Assembly (NCBI GenBank): GCA_965223675.1
Contig: OZ245013.1
Coordinates: 3,720,001-3,784,000 of the forward strand
Source: JAGQKC01 sp965223675
GTDB taxonomy: Bacteria > Nitrospirota > Nitrospiria > Nitrospirales > UBA8639
Direction of reading: 5' to 3'
Length of the DNA stretch: 64,000 nucleotides
This document shows positions 8,113 to 16,617 of the stretch, in pieces. Position 1 is the first letter of the stretch; every line of letters begins with the position of its first letter. Position numbers and translations under genes: made by a program. The notes beneath the pieces were generated by a model. That model made no database searches, was not told the origin of the DNA, and saw only the letters and a list, made by a program, of their open reading frames with translations.

Positions 8113-8320
8113 CATGAACATGGGCCTATTGAAAACAGCCGCCAGCTTCGTTCTCATTGCTCAAAGGCCTCAACGTACTAAAAAGTGTCCTTGGACACGA
8201 TAGTTCTCATGACCACTAGCAACTTTGAGATACCTAACCTTGAATTCTCGCGGCCCCTGATATGTCGATTATTGGTGTCCAAGTCTCGCTGCTTGCGGCC
8301 TTACTGACTCGGACCGAATT
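8113..8320. repeat. Degenerate dispersed intergenic element (Nitrospira-like)
   Basis: The 378-bp gap before the TIR gene has no ORF. It contains ATGGGCCTATTGAAAACAG, CCGCCAGCTTCGTTCTC, a short palindrome GTGTCC-TT-GGACAC (8185-8198) and a distal CTCGCTGCTTGCGGCCTTAC. From memory these pieces in this order resemble an element scattered between genes in Nitrospira genomes. A faint second copy of the first piece occurs at 33289-33312. No search was possible. The remaining 8321-8485 shows nothing recognisable. Confidence 0.35.
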
Positions 8321-8485
8321 TTAGCCTACCAATCGTGATGCTGTTCTATCGGGAGCATAGTCAAATAATCATCCAGCTAGACGAGGACGTTTATAAGACG
8401 AGCTATTTTGAATAGGCCATGCGGTTGTTCGCATTGTGTATGAACCATCAAAAAATGAACGATTGGCGAATTTTTTAATATTCCG

Positions 8486-10042
8486 ATGAGTGACATTTTC
8501 CTCAGTTACTCAAGCCAAGACCGTTCGCGAGTGGAGACACTTGCCCATGCGCTTGAGGCGCAGGGATTCTCTGTCTGGTGGGATCATGACATTCCTCCTG
8601 GGACGACATGGGATAAAGTCATCGAAGCTGCCTTAGAGGAGGCGAAATGTGTCGTGGTGGTATGGACAAAAGCCTCTGTGGAGTCGGACTGGGTACGCAA
8701 TGAGGCTGGCGAAGGGCGAAAACGACAAAATTTAATTCCCGTTCTGTTTGAGCCCGTGGAAATCCCGTTGGCCTTTCGCCGTGTGCAAACACTGAGTCTC
8801 ACCGATTGGGAGGGAACCGTTCCTCATGATGGTTTTGCGCGATTGGTTCAAGGCATTGCGCGAATGTTGGGACAACCGGAGAAAGCCTGGGCCGCGACGA
8901 AGCTTGCGTCGACCAAAAAGCGCAACACGACAATCGTATGGTTGGTCTTACCGACTTTTCTCGTAGTGATTGCTGCTATCGCGAGCATGAATATTCCTAT
9001 ATCAACGTTTATTCATGTTGACCTGACAACAAATCGATTAGACTTCATGACAAACAATGTGGAGGGCGGCCAGTACCTCACTGATGATCTCAAGCCAAAA
9101 TGGTTGACGTTGCAGCGATTTTCTCATATCAGTCTTGGGGCGAAAACGCTGAAGGTGGCAGACCCCTCAGAATATGAATTTAAAACTGATCAATTCAAGG
9201 AAAGCGCCTGGCGAGAGGTACAGGGTCTTGGTTCATCAGTGACTCTAACGAGCACTCAGCCAGAAGACAGTACAGTCACGTTCGAGAGTGTAGTAAAAGG
9301 GACAAGGCCGATCATCGGAACGGTAGATGCCATTCGAGCAATTTCTGATTCTAAGGTGAATATGGCGGTCGGTGTTGGGCAAGATGCGTCATTGGCTGTG
9401 AAAGTCAAAGGTTTCAATACACAGCTCGCATTTACGCCTCAAGGCGAGACACAACTCATTTTGGATCAGGTAATTATTGAAGGCGCACAGCTTCCTGCGT
9501 TTACAGAGTCAGAAGAATCACTAACAGTACGAACCGGACTACGAGATGATGTCCGGTCGATTAATATACGGAGTAACGATACTGGGTTGCTGCTCATATT
9601 GGGATTTTCCCCTGAACGCAAGGTCAAACTCTTTTCAGCTGGAACACTTCTGGTACGTGGGTTGGAATTTTTGGAGCAAGGAAAAGACGGGAATCCTGTG
9701 AGCCCTGAAAGCTTGCAAGGGACGATTACGTATGATGTTCAAGGCGATGACATCAAGCCTATCGAGTTTCGGGCGCCGGATTACTTGTCTTTTGATAATG
9801 AGGATGTTTTTGAAATCAAGTTGCTTGAATTGGACACAGCTCAGAATACCTTACATATGGTGTTTGAAGGAGAGGCGAAGAAAGTAAAAACTGGCACAGC
9901 CACGCGTGCCGTCGATCATCGGCTCACGCTCTTTGATCAGGCGAAACATCATCCATATCTAACGGCGCTGCTAGGCATTGTGCTTTGGGTCTTTCCTACA
10001 ACAATAAGTGTCTTCCGCTTACTGAAGGATGTGAAGAAATGA
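8486..10042 (+). CDS. Membrane-spanning TIR-domain protein with a large extracytoplasmic region
   Basis: An N-terminal TIR domain (about 1-130) starts MSDIFLSYSSQDR and keeps the glutamate expected for NADase activity (E73 in SDWVRNE). A membrane segment follows (about 147-168), then about 320 residues of beta-rich sequence without a recognised domain, then a second membrane segment (about 490-512) and a basic tail RLLKDVKK. The charge pattern places the TIR domain and C-terminal tail in the cytoplasm and the middle in the periplasm. TIR domains in bacteria commonly act in abortive anti-phage defence by cleaving NAD. This layout suggests a receptor that senses outside and signals or degrades NAD inside. 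It is flanked by exported protease-SUMF1 proteins. No clear ribosome-binding site. Confidence 0.85.
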   Translation: MSDIFLSYSSQDRSRVETLAHALEAQGFSVWWDHDIPPGTTWDKVIEAALEEAKCVVVVWTKASVESDWVRNEAGEGRKRQNLIPVLFEPVEIPLAFRRVQTLSLTDWEGTVPHDGFARLVQGIARMLGQPEKAWAATKLASTKKRNTTIVWLVLPTFLVVIAAIASMNIPISTFIHVDLTTNRLDFMTNNVEGGQYLTDDLKPKWLTLQRFSHISLGAKTLKVADPSEYEFKTDQFKESAWREVQGLGSSVTLTSTQPEDSTVTFESVVKGTRPIIGTVDAIRAISDSKVNMAVGVGQDASLAVKVKGFNTQLAFTPQGETQLILDQVIIEGAQLPAFTESEESLTVRTGLRDDVRSINIRSNDTGLLLILGFSPERKVKLFSAGTLLVRGLEFLEQGKDGNPVSPESLQGTITYDVQGDDIKPIEFRAPDYLSFDNEDVFEIKLLELDTAQNTLHMVFEGEAKKVKTGTATRAVDHRLTLFDQAKHHPYLTALLGIVLWVFPTTISVFRLLKDVKK

Positions 10043-10275
10043 TCTGGCTCTGTGGTTGCGTAAAGTAAAACATGATCGTGTGATTCATTGAATACCTATC
10101 GGTGAACCTAGAACACGCTAGACTTTTTCGGTTCTCTAAAGCATACTGGGAAACTACATTCGTCGAATGAGTGACTGCTTTCCGAATGGCACGTTTTTCT
10201 TCATACACAGACTCTAAAGGAAAACCATTGGCCCTTTCTGGCAAGAAAGAGAGGGACACCTGTTTTCACGCGTCG

Positions 10276-11937
10276 ATGAGCAGAGTTCTTTCTATTCCCG
10301 CTTTAGTGTTTTTCGTGTTCTATTCCGCGGTTGCCTTAGCCGATGACCTCGATGGTGTGAAAAATGGGGTTGTGAAGATTACCTCTACCGTTGATGGACG
10401 AAATCGTGTGGGGACCGGGGTGGTCGTGAAAACGGACGGGAACATCGTCTACATCATGACCGTCTCGCATGTCATTGAGGGCGATCCAGCGCCAAAGATC
10501 ACGTTTCATAGTCAGCCAAACCGGAAGCATGCGGCACAGGTCATCGGGATTGACGCGCGAAATCCAAAAGGCTTAGCGTCGCTCATGGTCCAAGTTGATC
10601 TTCCCGAGCGCATTCAACCTTTAAAGTTTGAACAGCGCTCAGAGGCTCACTCAGGGGAGAGTGTGATGTTAATTGGGTTTCCTCGTATTCCGCCGGTTCC
10701 ATGGGCTGTGACGCGCGGCAACGTGACTGGGCAAGTGGGATCGGACCTGATCATTTCCGGCAAGGCGAGTGAAGGGAATTCTGGTGGACCAGTCATTGTG
10801 GACGATGAGATTATCGGGGTGGTAACTGAAGTCACAGAAGACTTTGTCTATGCTGTGCCGGTCATTATTGCGCGAGTGGCATTGAATGGGTGGGGCATCT
10901 CCTTAGAAGAAAAACTGAGCGAATCAATCGCTCAAATTCCTCAACCACGCATTGCTGCCGAACCGCCTTCTGATACATCGACCATTGAAGAGACAGGTGT
11001 TGGTTCTTCTCCAATTACTGAGGAAGAAACGGCTTCCCCAGAAACGAGTCATCAGAAAGATGACTCCTCAATGGTCCTCATACCGAGTGGAAAATTTTTG
11101 ATGGGCTCAGAACCTGATGAAGTGTGTGAATGGGATTCAGTCGTGAAGTTTGATATTTGCCTGCCTGAGCGAAATGCCGACTATACCCCTCAACATGAAA
11201 TCATGATCGATCAGTTTTATTTAGATGTACATGAAGTGACCATGGAACAATTCAACAAGTTTATAAAGGAAACAGGATATACGAGCACGGTTGAACAAAA
11301 AGGCCGTCAAATGGCTGTTGTGGAAAAATCAAAATTTATTTTTGGAAAGTCTCGTGAGTCGGATACCGTAGAGAATGCTGACTGGCTGCGTCCTCTGGGG
11401 AACGCACAGGGCGCCATCGAAACATTGCCCAACCATCCTGTTATTCAAATCTCTTGGTTTGACGCACAACGGTACTGTGAATGGTTGGGGAAGCGGCTGC
11501 CAACAGAAGCTGAATGGGAGTACGCAGCTAGGGCAGGGACCACCACGAAACATTGGTGGGGCAATCAGACGCCCAGCAGCAAAGTGGGGAATCTTCCCGA
11601 CAGAACTTTCAAGGTCGTGTTTGATAAAGAGACAGATTTTGAACGCTTTGATGATGGTGTGGCTCGTTTGTCGCTTGTAGGAACGGGTAGTCCAAACCCA
11701 TGGGGCCTGTATGACATGGCGGGGAACGTCTGGGAATGGACGAAGGATTGGTACGATCCCAAGTATTATTCGGAGAGTCTTTCAAAAAATCCATCAGGGC
11801 CCGAAACCGGCAGCGACAAAGTAAAGCGTGGAGGTTCCTGGTATGCCTATCAGGCGTTAAAGGTTCGAGCACATCAACCTCCGGAAGATTCCGATGACCA
11901 AACGGGGTTTCGCTGTGCTCGAGATGTGGAAGAATAA
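10276..11937 (+). CDS. Exported trypsin-like protease domain fused to a SUMF1/FGE-fold domain (second copy)
   Basis: Same design as the gene at 5150. From ATG 10276: signal peptide (about 1-22), S1-like domain (about 25-230) with H65 (VSHVI) and S169 in EGNSGGP, but glycine (G99, KGLA) where the catalytic Asp of the D-L-A motif should be. An acidic linker and a SUMF1 domain (about 295-550) follow, the latter with an insertion around CEWDSVVKFDICLPERNADY that contains extra cysteines. The terminal RGGSWYAYQ...GFRCARD lacks the FGE cysteine pair. I start at ATG 10276, where the signal peptide begins; an upstream in-frame ATG at 10171 adds 35 residues of non-signal sequence. The next gene, also a protease, starts 50 bp downstream. 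Confidence 0.87.
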   Translation: MSRVLSIPALVFFVFYSAVALADDLDGVKNGVVKITSTVDGRNRVGTGVVVKTDGNIVYIMTVSHVIEGDPAPKITFHSQPNRKHAAQVIGIDARNPKGLASLMVQVDLPERIQPLKFEQRSEAHSGESVMLIGFPRIPPVPWAVTRGNVTGQVGSDLIISGKASEGNSGGPVIVDDEIIGVVTEVTEDFVYAVPVIIARVALNGWGISLEEKLSESIAQIPQPRIAAEPPSDTSTIEETGVGSSPITEEETASPETSHQKDDSSMVLIPSGKFLMGSEPDEVCEWDSVVKFDICLPERNADYTPQHEIMIDQFYLDVHEVTMEQFNKFIKETGYTSTVEQKGRQMAVVEKSKFIFGKSRESDTVENADWLRPLGNAQGAIETLPNHPVIQISWFDAQRYCEWLGKRLPTEAEWEYAARAGTTTKHWWGNQTPSSKVGNLPDRTFKVVFDKETDFERFDDGVARLSLVGTGSPNPWGLYDMAGNVWEWTKDWYDPKYYSESLSKNPSGPETGSDKVKRGGSWYAYQALKVRAHQPPEDSDDQTGFRCARDVEE

Positions 11938-11987
11938 CGATGACTGCATGCACGACATGCGAGAATCCGTAAGTTATTGAAGCGGGA

Positions 11988-13235
11988 ATGTTGGTGAATA
12001 CTTTTCGATGTGCTCTTATTTTGTTGATCTTGGGACTGCCGAGTATAAGTTTTGCCGGGAACTATGAAGCGCTTAAAGCTGGGGTCGTCAAAGTCACGGC
12101 AAATTTCGAAAATGGAAAGAGCACGAGAGGCACAGGGTTCGTGATCCGACATAGTCAAAAAGAGGCTTATGTCGTGACGGCTTCGCATGTTGTGGATGAC
12201 GTGGAGTCCCCGCGTCCTCAAATCCATGTCACCTTCTATCAAGACAAACTACGAGCCATGCCCGCCGAAATCAACAACATCCAGTCGATGGATAAGAATC
12301 CGCGTGGAATAGCCGTATTAAGGGTGGTAGGCGATCTGCCCATGGGGATAGTGAGTTTGAAGTGGGGAGCCAGTGATGAGCTAGATGGCGGAGAATCCAT
12401 TGATCTTATCGGATTTCCCCGGATTGCCGAGACCCCATGGGCCATTACGAGTGGGCGAATTTCGGGATGGAAAGGTGAATACTTGACGTTGTCGGGAACG
12501 ATTGATGAAGGCAATTCTGGTGGACCCATTTTTTTGAACAACGAAGTCGTTGGCGTCGTCATGGAAAATCAACGTCGCTTTAGTTATGCCGTGCCTGCGG
12601 CACGCGTTGGTCGATTGGCCAAGAATTGGGGCATTCTTCCAAGATGGCCGCCTGTGCAAGAGAAAGATCCCGAAGTGATCTTGCCTGTACCCTCTACTGA
12701 ATCTGGCGTAGGCTCACTCACGATTCGCAGTAAACCTTCTGGTGCACAGGTGTTTGTGGATGATGAAATCATGGGGACCACCGTCGATGGTTCATTGACT
12801 CTCAAGAACTTGGAGCCGGATGAATATGACATTACTGTTCGTAAAAAAGGATTCGCCCCATGGAGTCAGAGCGTCGATGTGTCTGCTGGAGAGTCTCGTT
12901 CCATGACAGCCACGCTTCAAGAGGGTCGTGGAGTGGACATTACTGGGACGTGGATGAACCCTGAAGACCCAACAGTCTCGTATATCTTCGAGCAAAGAGG
13001 GTCGCGCATCACGATGCGGGAAGTGACCACAAATCTTTTTGGGGCATCCGTAACGGCCCAGGGAGAAGGGCAGCTTGAGGGTCATAGGGTGACGGTATTC
13101 TATGCCACAGCCCTGGGAACGAATGGTCGCTCGCAGGCCGTGGTGTCTGAGGATGGGAAGACTATGGCAGGTTCGTATCAGGATTTCTCGTCAGGCGTGA
13201 CGATGGGCATCTCGTTAATTCGATCTTCTGAATAA
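11988..13235 (+). CDS. Exported trypsin-like protease domain with PEGA domain
   Basis: Signal peptide (about 1-23, ending ISFAG), S1-like domain (about 25-215) with H67 (ASHVV) and S177 in EGNSGGP, again with glycine (G107, RGIA) in place of the usual Asp. A PEGA domain (about 237-305: GSLTIRSKPSGAQVFVDDE to VRKKGFAPWSQSV) and a C-terminal beta-rich domain of about 90 residues (ITGTWMNPEDPTVSYIFEQ onward) follow. PEGA domains are common in envelope proteins and are thought to bind surface structures. It differs from its two paralogues by carrying PEGA instead of SUMF1. ATG 11988 and GTG 11994 are both possible; the agcggg motif spaces better to GTG 11994. Confidence 0.87.
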   Translation: MLVNTFRCALILLILGLPSISFAGNYEALKAGVVKVTANFENGKSTRGTGFVIRHSQKEAYVVTASHVVDDVESPRPQIHVTFYQDKLRAMPAEINNIQSMDKNPRGIAVLRVVGDLPMGIVSLKWGASDELDGGESIDLIGFPRIAETPWAITSGRISGWKGEYLTLSGTIDEGNSGGPIFLNNEVVGVVMENQRRFSYAVPAARVGRLAKNWGILPRWPPVQEKDPEVILPVPSTESGVGSLTIRSKPSGAQVFVDDEIMGTTVDGSLTLKNLEPDEYDITVRKKGFAPWSQSVDVSAGESRSMTATLQEGRGVDITGTWMNPEDPTVSYIFEQRGSRITMREVTTNLFGASVTAQGEGQLEGHRVTVFYATALGTNGRSQAVVSEDGKTMAGSYQDFSSGVTMGISLIRSSE

Positions 13236-13338
13236 CCTCGTTTACTGAATTTCACACGACTCAATGAATGAAGTCCGTCTCCGATACTGGATTGTATCAT
13301 CGTGGATGTGTGCGACGATGAGAGGGCAAACATGAAGA

Positions 13339-13605
13339 TTACGCGGTTCCTGCCTTTCCTTCCTCAGCCTCACCCAGAACTTGTGAAAATCGATTGCCGA
13401 CAATGGTCGTCACCTTGCCCATGATTTCCGTGAGCTCTTTCCATTCTTCAGGTTGTAGCTCTTCTTTGAGGTTAGGATGGAGACCCCACTTTGTACTGAC
13501 CTTTTGTCCCTCTCGTTGGACGACAACATTGAGAATTTCTGTTTCTGCAGATGAATCGCTCGATTGAGGTGACGATGACCCTGAACTTGCTCCGCTCGTT
13601 GCCAT
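13339..13605 (-). CDS. Small hypothetical protein
   Basis: An 88-residue soluble protein: a Ser-rich disordered N-terminus (ATSGASSGSSSPQSSDSS), then VVVQREGQKVSTKWGLHPNL and a probable helix PEEWKELTEIMGKVTTIVG. I do not recognise it. ATG 13605 is chosen because GAAGGG sits about eight bases upstream; longer in-frame starts lack one. It is convergent with the protease/PEGA gene. Consistent frame and a good ribosome-binding site support a real gene. Confidence 0.6.
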   Translation of the reverse strand: MATSGASSGSSSPQSSDSSAETEILNVVVQREGQKVSTKWGLHPNLKEELQPEEWKELTEIMGKVTTIVGNRFSQVLGEAEEGKAGTA

Positions 13606-13860
13606 GATACGTTCCCTTCTTTCATTGTCCATGATTGCAGAATGATCGCTGATGCTCATTGTATCGCATCACTTCCCTCCCTGTAACCTCCGTACATCGA
13701 GGGAAAGCCCTTGCGGCTTGTTTCGCCAGGTTCTGTTGGTTAGAGTCTACATACTTTAGCGAATCTAATTAATTCCCCCATGCTACATCCAAGCTTTTTG
13801 GCTGTGATCTGTATTTCAGAATTTCAGAACTTATCATTTACTTGTGGAGGGTGAACACTC

Positions 13861-14469
13861 ATGAAATGGGATAGACCAACGTTTTGGAAAAACATCACGA
13901 TGAATGATCTAGCCAGGAACTTTTTTGAAGGACTCCTCATCTTAGTCCCGTTGGTCGTGACCATCTCCGTCGCTTTCTTTGTCTTTGAGACGATCGATGG
14001 GTTGTTGAATATTCCAATTCCCGGAGTAGGATTTTTAGTGACAGTGGGGCTTATTGTCTTGACCGGGCGTTTTGCGTCGAATGTTTTTGTGCACAAGGTC
14101 TTTGATTTTGTCGATCGCATGCTCACGAAAGCTCCTTTTGTGAAATTACTATACACGTCAATCAAGGATTTGATCGCAGCGTTTATGGGTGAAAAAAAAC
14201 GGTTTGATCAGCCCGTGATCGTGACCTTGACGCCAAATGGACATGCAGAAGCTGTGGGCTTTGTCACACGTACGAATATGGAATTTTTAGGCCTGCTTGA
14301 TCATGTAGCCGTATATTTTCCGCAATCGTATAACTTTGCCGGAAATCTCTTAGTCTTTCCCAAAGATCAAGTTCGGCCCCTGGATGCTGATAGCTCGGAT
14401 GTGATGGCTTTTATCGTCTCCGGCGGGGTCTCAGGCGGACCGCAGATGGAGGGGGTTCCGGTAGTTTGA
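13861..14469 (+). CDS. DUF502-family inner-membrane protein
   Basis: A 202-residue protein with two hydrophobic segments (about 20-46 and 55-80) followed by a soluble domain with the DUF502 signatures RMLTKAPFVKLLYTSIKDLI, AVYFPQSYNFAGN and a Gly-rich end SGGVSGGP. A strong GGAGG precedes ATG 13861. DUF502 proteins are widespread in bacteria and plants; the biochemical role is not settled. It stands alone between the accessory island and the efflux operon. Confidence 0.88.
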   Translation: MKWDRPTFWKNITMNDLARNFFEGLLILVPLVVTISVAFFVFETIDGLLNIPIPGVGFLVTVGLIVLTGRFASNVFVHKVFDFVDRMLTKAPFVKLLYTSIKDLIAAFMGEKKRFDQPVIVTLTPNGHAEAVGFVTRTNMEFLGLLDHVAVYFPQSYNFAGNLLVFPKDQVRPLDADSSDVMAFIVSGGVSGGPQMEGVPVV

Positions 14470-14817
14470 TCATGTGAGGTATCGGTATTGTTCAAATAAT
14501 GATTTGAAATTTTTGGGTAATTATTTCCTTTTTGTAGGATTAGCTATCCCTCTAGTGAAGTTAGATCCGTATTTTGCATGCTTCCTAACTCTCTTACGTG
14601 CCCCTTCCTTACCTTCTTCATCCTTCATCGTTAATTTTTGTGTCTAAATCCGTTTGAGTTTTTCCTCCCTACTATACCCTTAGGAAATTAGTAAAAAGTG
14701 GCTACAGGTGCTGACATAACTTATGGTTGGTTAGCGGACCCTGGTCATCTGCCAAAATGAGCTGTTCTCGTAATCCTCTCAAGTGAAGTGGGTCGCTATA
14801 CCGACAAGAGAGTATGT
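14470..14817. other. Intergenic region upstream of the efflux operon
   Basis: Non-coding. An AT-only inverted repeat TTCAAAT-AATG-ATTTGAA at 14491-14508 followed by ATTTTT could be a weak terminator for the DUF502 gene. Around 14580-14630 lie pyrimidine-rich words (cttccttaccttcttcatc) of the low-complexity type seen in other gaps. Nothing else recognised. Confidence 0.5.
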
Positions 14818-14870
14818 GAATGACTATTCTATATTGTAGAATGAAGAATCATCTATTAGAATAAGTATTC
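14818..14870. promoter_or_regulatory. Putative TetR operator: overlapping GAAT/ATTC palindromes
   Basis: Just upstream of the TetR gene there are two copies of GAAT-N4-ATTC (14818-14829 and 14859-14870) and, between them, ATTCTA-TATTG-TAGAAT (14826-14842). Repeated palindromes sharing the same half site directly before a TetR start are what autoregulated efflux operons normally show. Binding is inferred. Confidence 0.5.
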
Positions 14871-14882
14871 AGGTATATTGAT

Positions 14883-15515
14883 ATGGACCAGCGATCACAA
14901 CGAAAACAGCGAGAAGTTGAGGCTCGCAGGGATGATATCTTGTCTGCGGCTGAACGTCTTTTCTCCAAGCATGGGTTTTTCAAGACCAGTATGGCTGAGA
15001 TTGCGAGTGCTGCACAGTTTGCCATGGGGACGGTTTATAAGATTTTTGAGAGCAAAGAAGAAATTTATATTTCGCTCATGGAATCGAAGGTTGAGGAACT
15101 CATGCGATTGCTTGAGGAGCAGATCGCTAAAGCCAACACGGCTATCGAAAAAATTCGGGCTGTGATTCAAGTCAAACTCGCATTTGCGGATCATAATCGG
15201 GATTTTTTCCGTATCTATGTCTCCGAGTGGAGCGGGTTTGAATGGACAGTCAAGAGTGCTTTTGGTGATCGCATTTGGAAACGCTATTTGGCGCAAATTA
15301 CGTTGGTGGCCGATTTGGTACGTGAAGGAATTCGTAAGGGAGAGTTTCAGCGAGTTGATCCGGAAGCGACTTCCTTGGCGTTTCACGGAATGCTGAATTC
15401 AACCATGTATGTATGGATCTTACAGGCAAGCCCAAAGGAATCGCTCGAGAGCAAGGGAGAGCTCCTGGGAAATTTATTCCTTAATGGTATTGAGAAACCC
15501 ACGAAGAAAAAATAA
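14883..15515 (+). CDS. TetR/AcrR-family transcriptional regulator
   Basis: A 210-residue repressor with an N-terminal helix-turn-helix (about 17-60: RDDILSAAERLFSKHGFFKT, SMAEIASAAQFAMGTVYKIF) and an all-helical ligand domain. It is the first gene of an operon with the RND adaptor (4-base gap), pump and outer-membrane factor, so it probably represses this efflux system and itself through the palindromes at 14818-14870 and is released by the pump's substrate. Normal family length. Confidence 0.92.
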   Translation: MDQRSQRKQREVEARRDDILSAAERLFSKHGFFKTSMAEIASAAQFAMGTVYKIFESKEEIYISLMESKVEELMRLLEEQIAKANTAIEKIRAVIQVKLAFADHNRDFFRIYVSEWSGFEWTVKSAFGDRIWKRYLAQITLVADLVREGIRKGEFQRVDPEATSLAFHGMLNSTMYVWILQASPKESLESKGELLGNLFLNGIEKPTKKK

Positions 15516-15519
15516 ATCT

Positions 15520-16614
15520 ATGTCATTGCTCACATCGATTCGACCATTCATCATTTTATGGTTGGCCACCGTGGCCCTTGCCGCTTGCAGTGAACAGCAA
15601 GCGGCGCCACCACCTCAGGGACGTCCCCCTTCACCGGTTCGCGTAGCGCAGGTTATGACGCAGGAGGTACAGCGATCTGTCTCACTCGTTGGGACTGTTG
15701 AGCCTTGGCGTCGTAGCGTGGTAGCAAGTGAAATCGCCGGGCTTGTTCAAGTCTTTCCTGTGGAAGAAGGTATGGCCGTGAAACGAGGTCAACTGCTCGC
15801 CCGCCTCAGAACCGATACCTTGGATATCAGGCTCGACTCCGCGGTCGCCTCTCATCGAGAAGCACGGACCCGCCATAAACAAGCACGAAAAGATCTTCAA
15901 AGGATAAAAGTCTTATTTAACAAAGAACTGGTAACGCAGAAGGAATATGATGATGCGCTTACAGAAGAATTGGCGTTGCAACAGCGAATGATTCAATTGC
16001 AATCAGAGATTCAGCAAGTTCGTGATCAATTGAACAAATCAAAAGTTGTTGCTCCGTTTGACGGTTGGATTACGCAAGAGTTTACCGAAGTGGGACAGTG
16101 GGTTTCTGCCGGAGGGCAAGTGGTCGAGATGGTCGATCTCTCCCGTGTGCAAGTCGAGGTGCCACTGCCTGAACGATACGTCAAAGATGTGCGGGTTCAG
16201 GATCCTGTGACCGCGGTGTTTGATGGGTTGCCGGATTATCAGGCGCAGGGGCAGGTGTTTTCTGTGGTCGCGCAGGCTGATCGAGAAGCTCGAACGTTTC
16301 CGATTAATGTCGAACTGCCGAATCCCGGCTATGTGATTAAAAGTGGCATGGTTTCTCGCGTGACGTTGCAGGTGGGTTCCCCTTTTGAGGCGTTAGTCAT
16401 TCCCAAAGATGCGCTAGTGTTGCGAGGAGGGAGAGAGTTTGTCTACTTAGTCAATGAGGGACAGGTGTCACAAATTCCGGTTAACCCTCTGCTGCATTTA
16501 GATGAAGTGGTTCAAGTATCTGGTGAACTTGAGCAAGGAATGATGGTGGTTGTTGAGGGCAATGAACGGCTTCGTCCAGGGCAACCTGTTCGAATTTTGG
16601 AGTCTGAGGGATAA
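15520..16614 (+). CDS. RND efflux periplasmic adaptor lipoprotein
   Basis: Membrane-fusion protein of the RND pump encoded next. From ATG 15520 it has a lipoprotein signal ending in LAAC (Cys 24), a lipoyl-like half (SEIAGLVQVFPVEEGMAVKR), a helical hairpin about residues 85-180, the second lipoyl half (VVAPFDGWITQEFTEVGQWV) and beta-barrel and membrane-proximal domains. At 364 residues it has normal length. Start 15520 is preferred over an upstream in-frame ATG at 15409 because the lipobox fits and the start lies four bases after the TetR stop. Confidence 0.93.
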   Translation: MSLLTSIRPFIILWLATVALAACSEQQAAPPPQGRPPSPVRVAQVMTQEVQRSVSLVGTVEPWRRSVVASEIAGLVQVFPVEEGMAVKRGQLLARLRTDTLDIRLDSAVASHREARTRHKQARKDLQRIKVLFNKELVTQKEYDDALTEELALQQRMIQLQSEIQQVRDQLNKSKVVAPFDGWITQEFTEVGQWVSAGGQVVEMVDLSRVQVEVPLPERYVKDVRVQDPVTAVFDGLPDYQAQGQVFSVVAQADREARTFPINVELPNPGYVIKSGMVSRVTLQVGSPFEALVIPKDALVLRGGREFVYLVNEGQVSQIPVNPLLHLDEVVQVSGELEQGMMVVVEGNERLRPGQPVRILESEG

Positions 16615-16617
16615 TCG

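Noticed and set aside
10171..10275. N-terminal extension of the second protease-SUMF1 protein
   Set aside because: The 35 extra residues precede a complete signal peptide starting at ATG 10276 and show no conserved features.
3236..11937. Diversity-generating retroelement with SUMF1-fold variable proteins
   Set aside because: The SUMF1 C-termini sit where variable regions occur in DGR targets, but there is no reverse transcriptase, no template repeat and no adenine-specific substitution pattern in the window.
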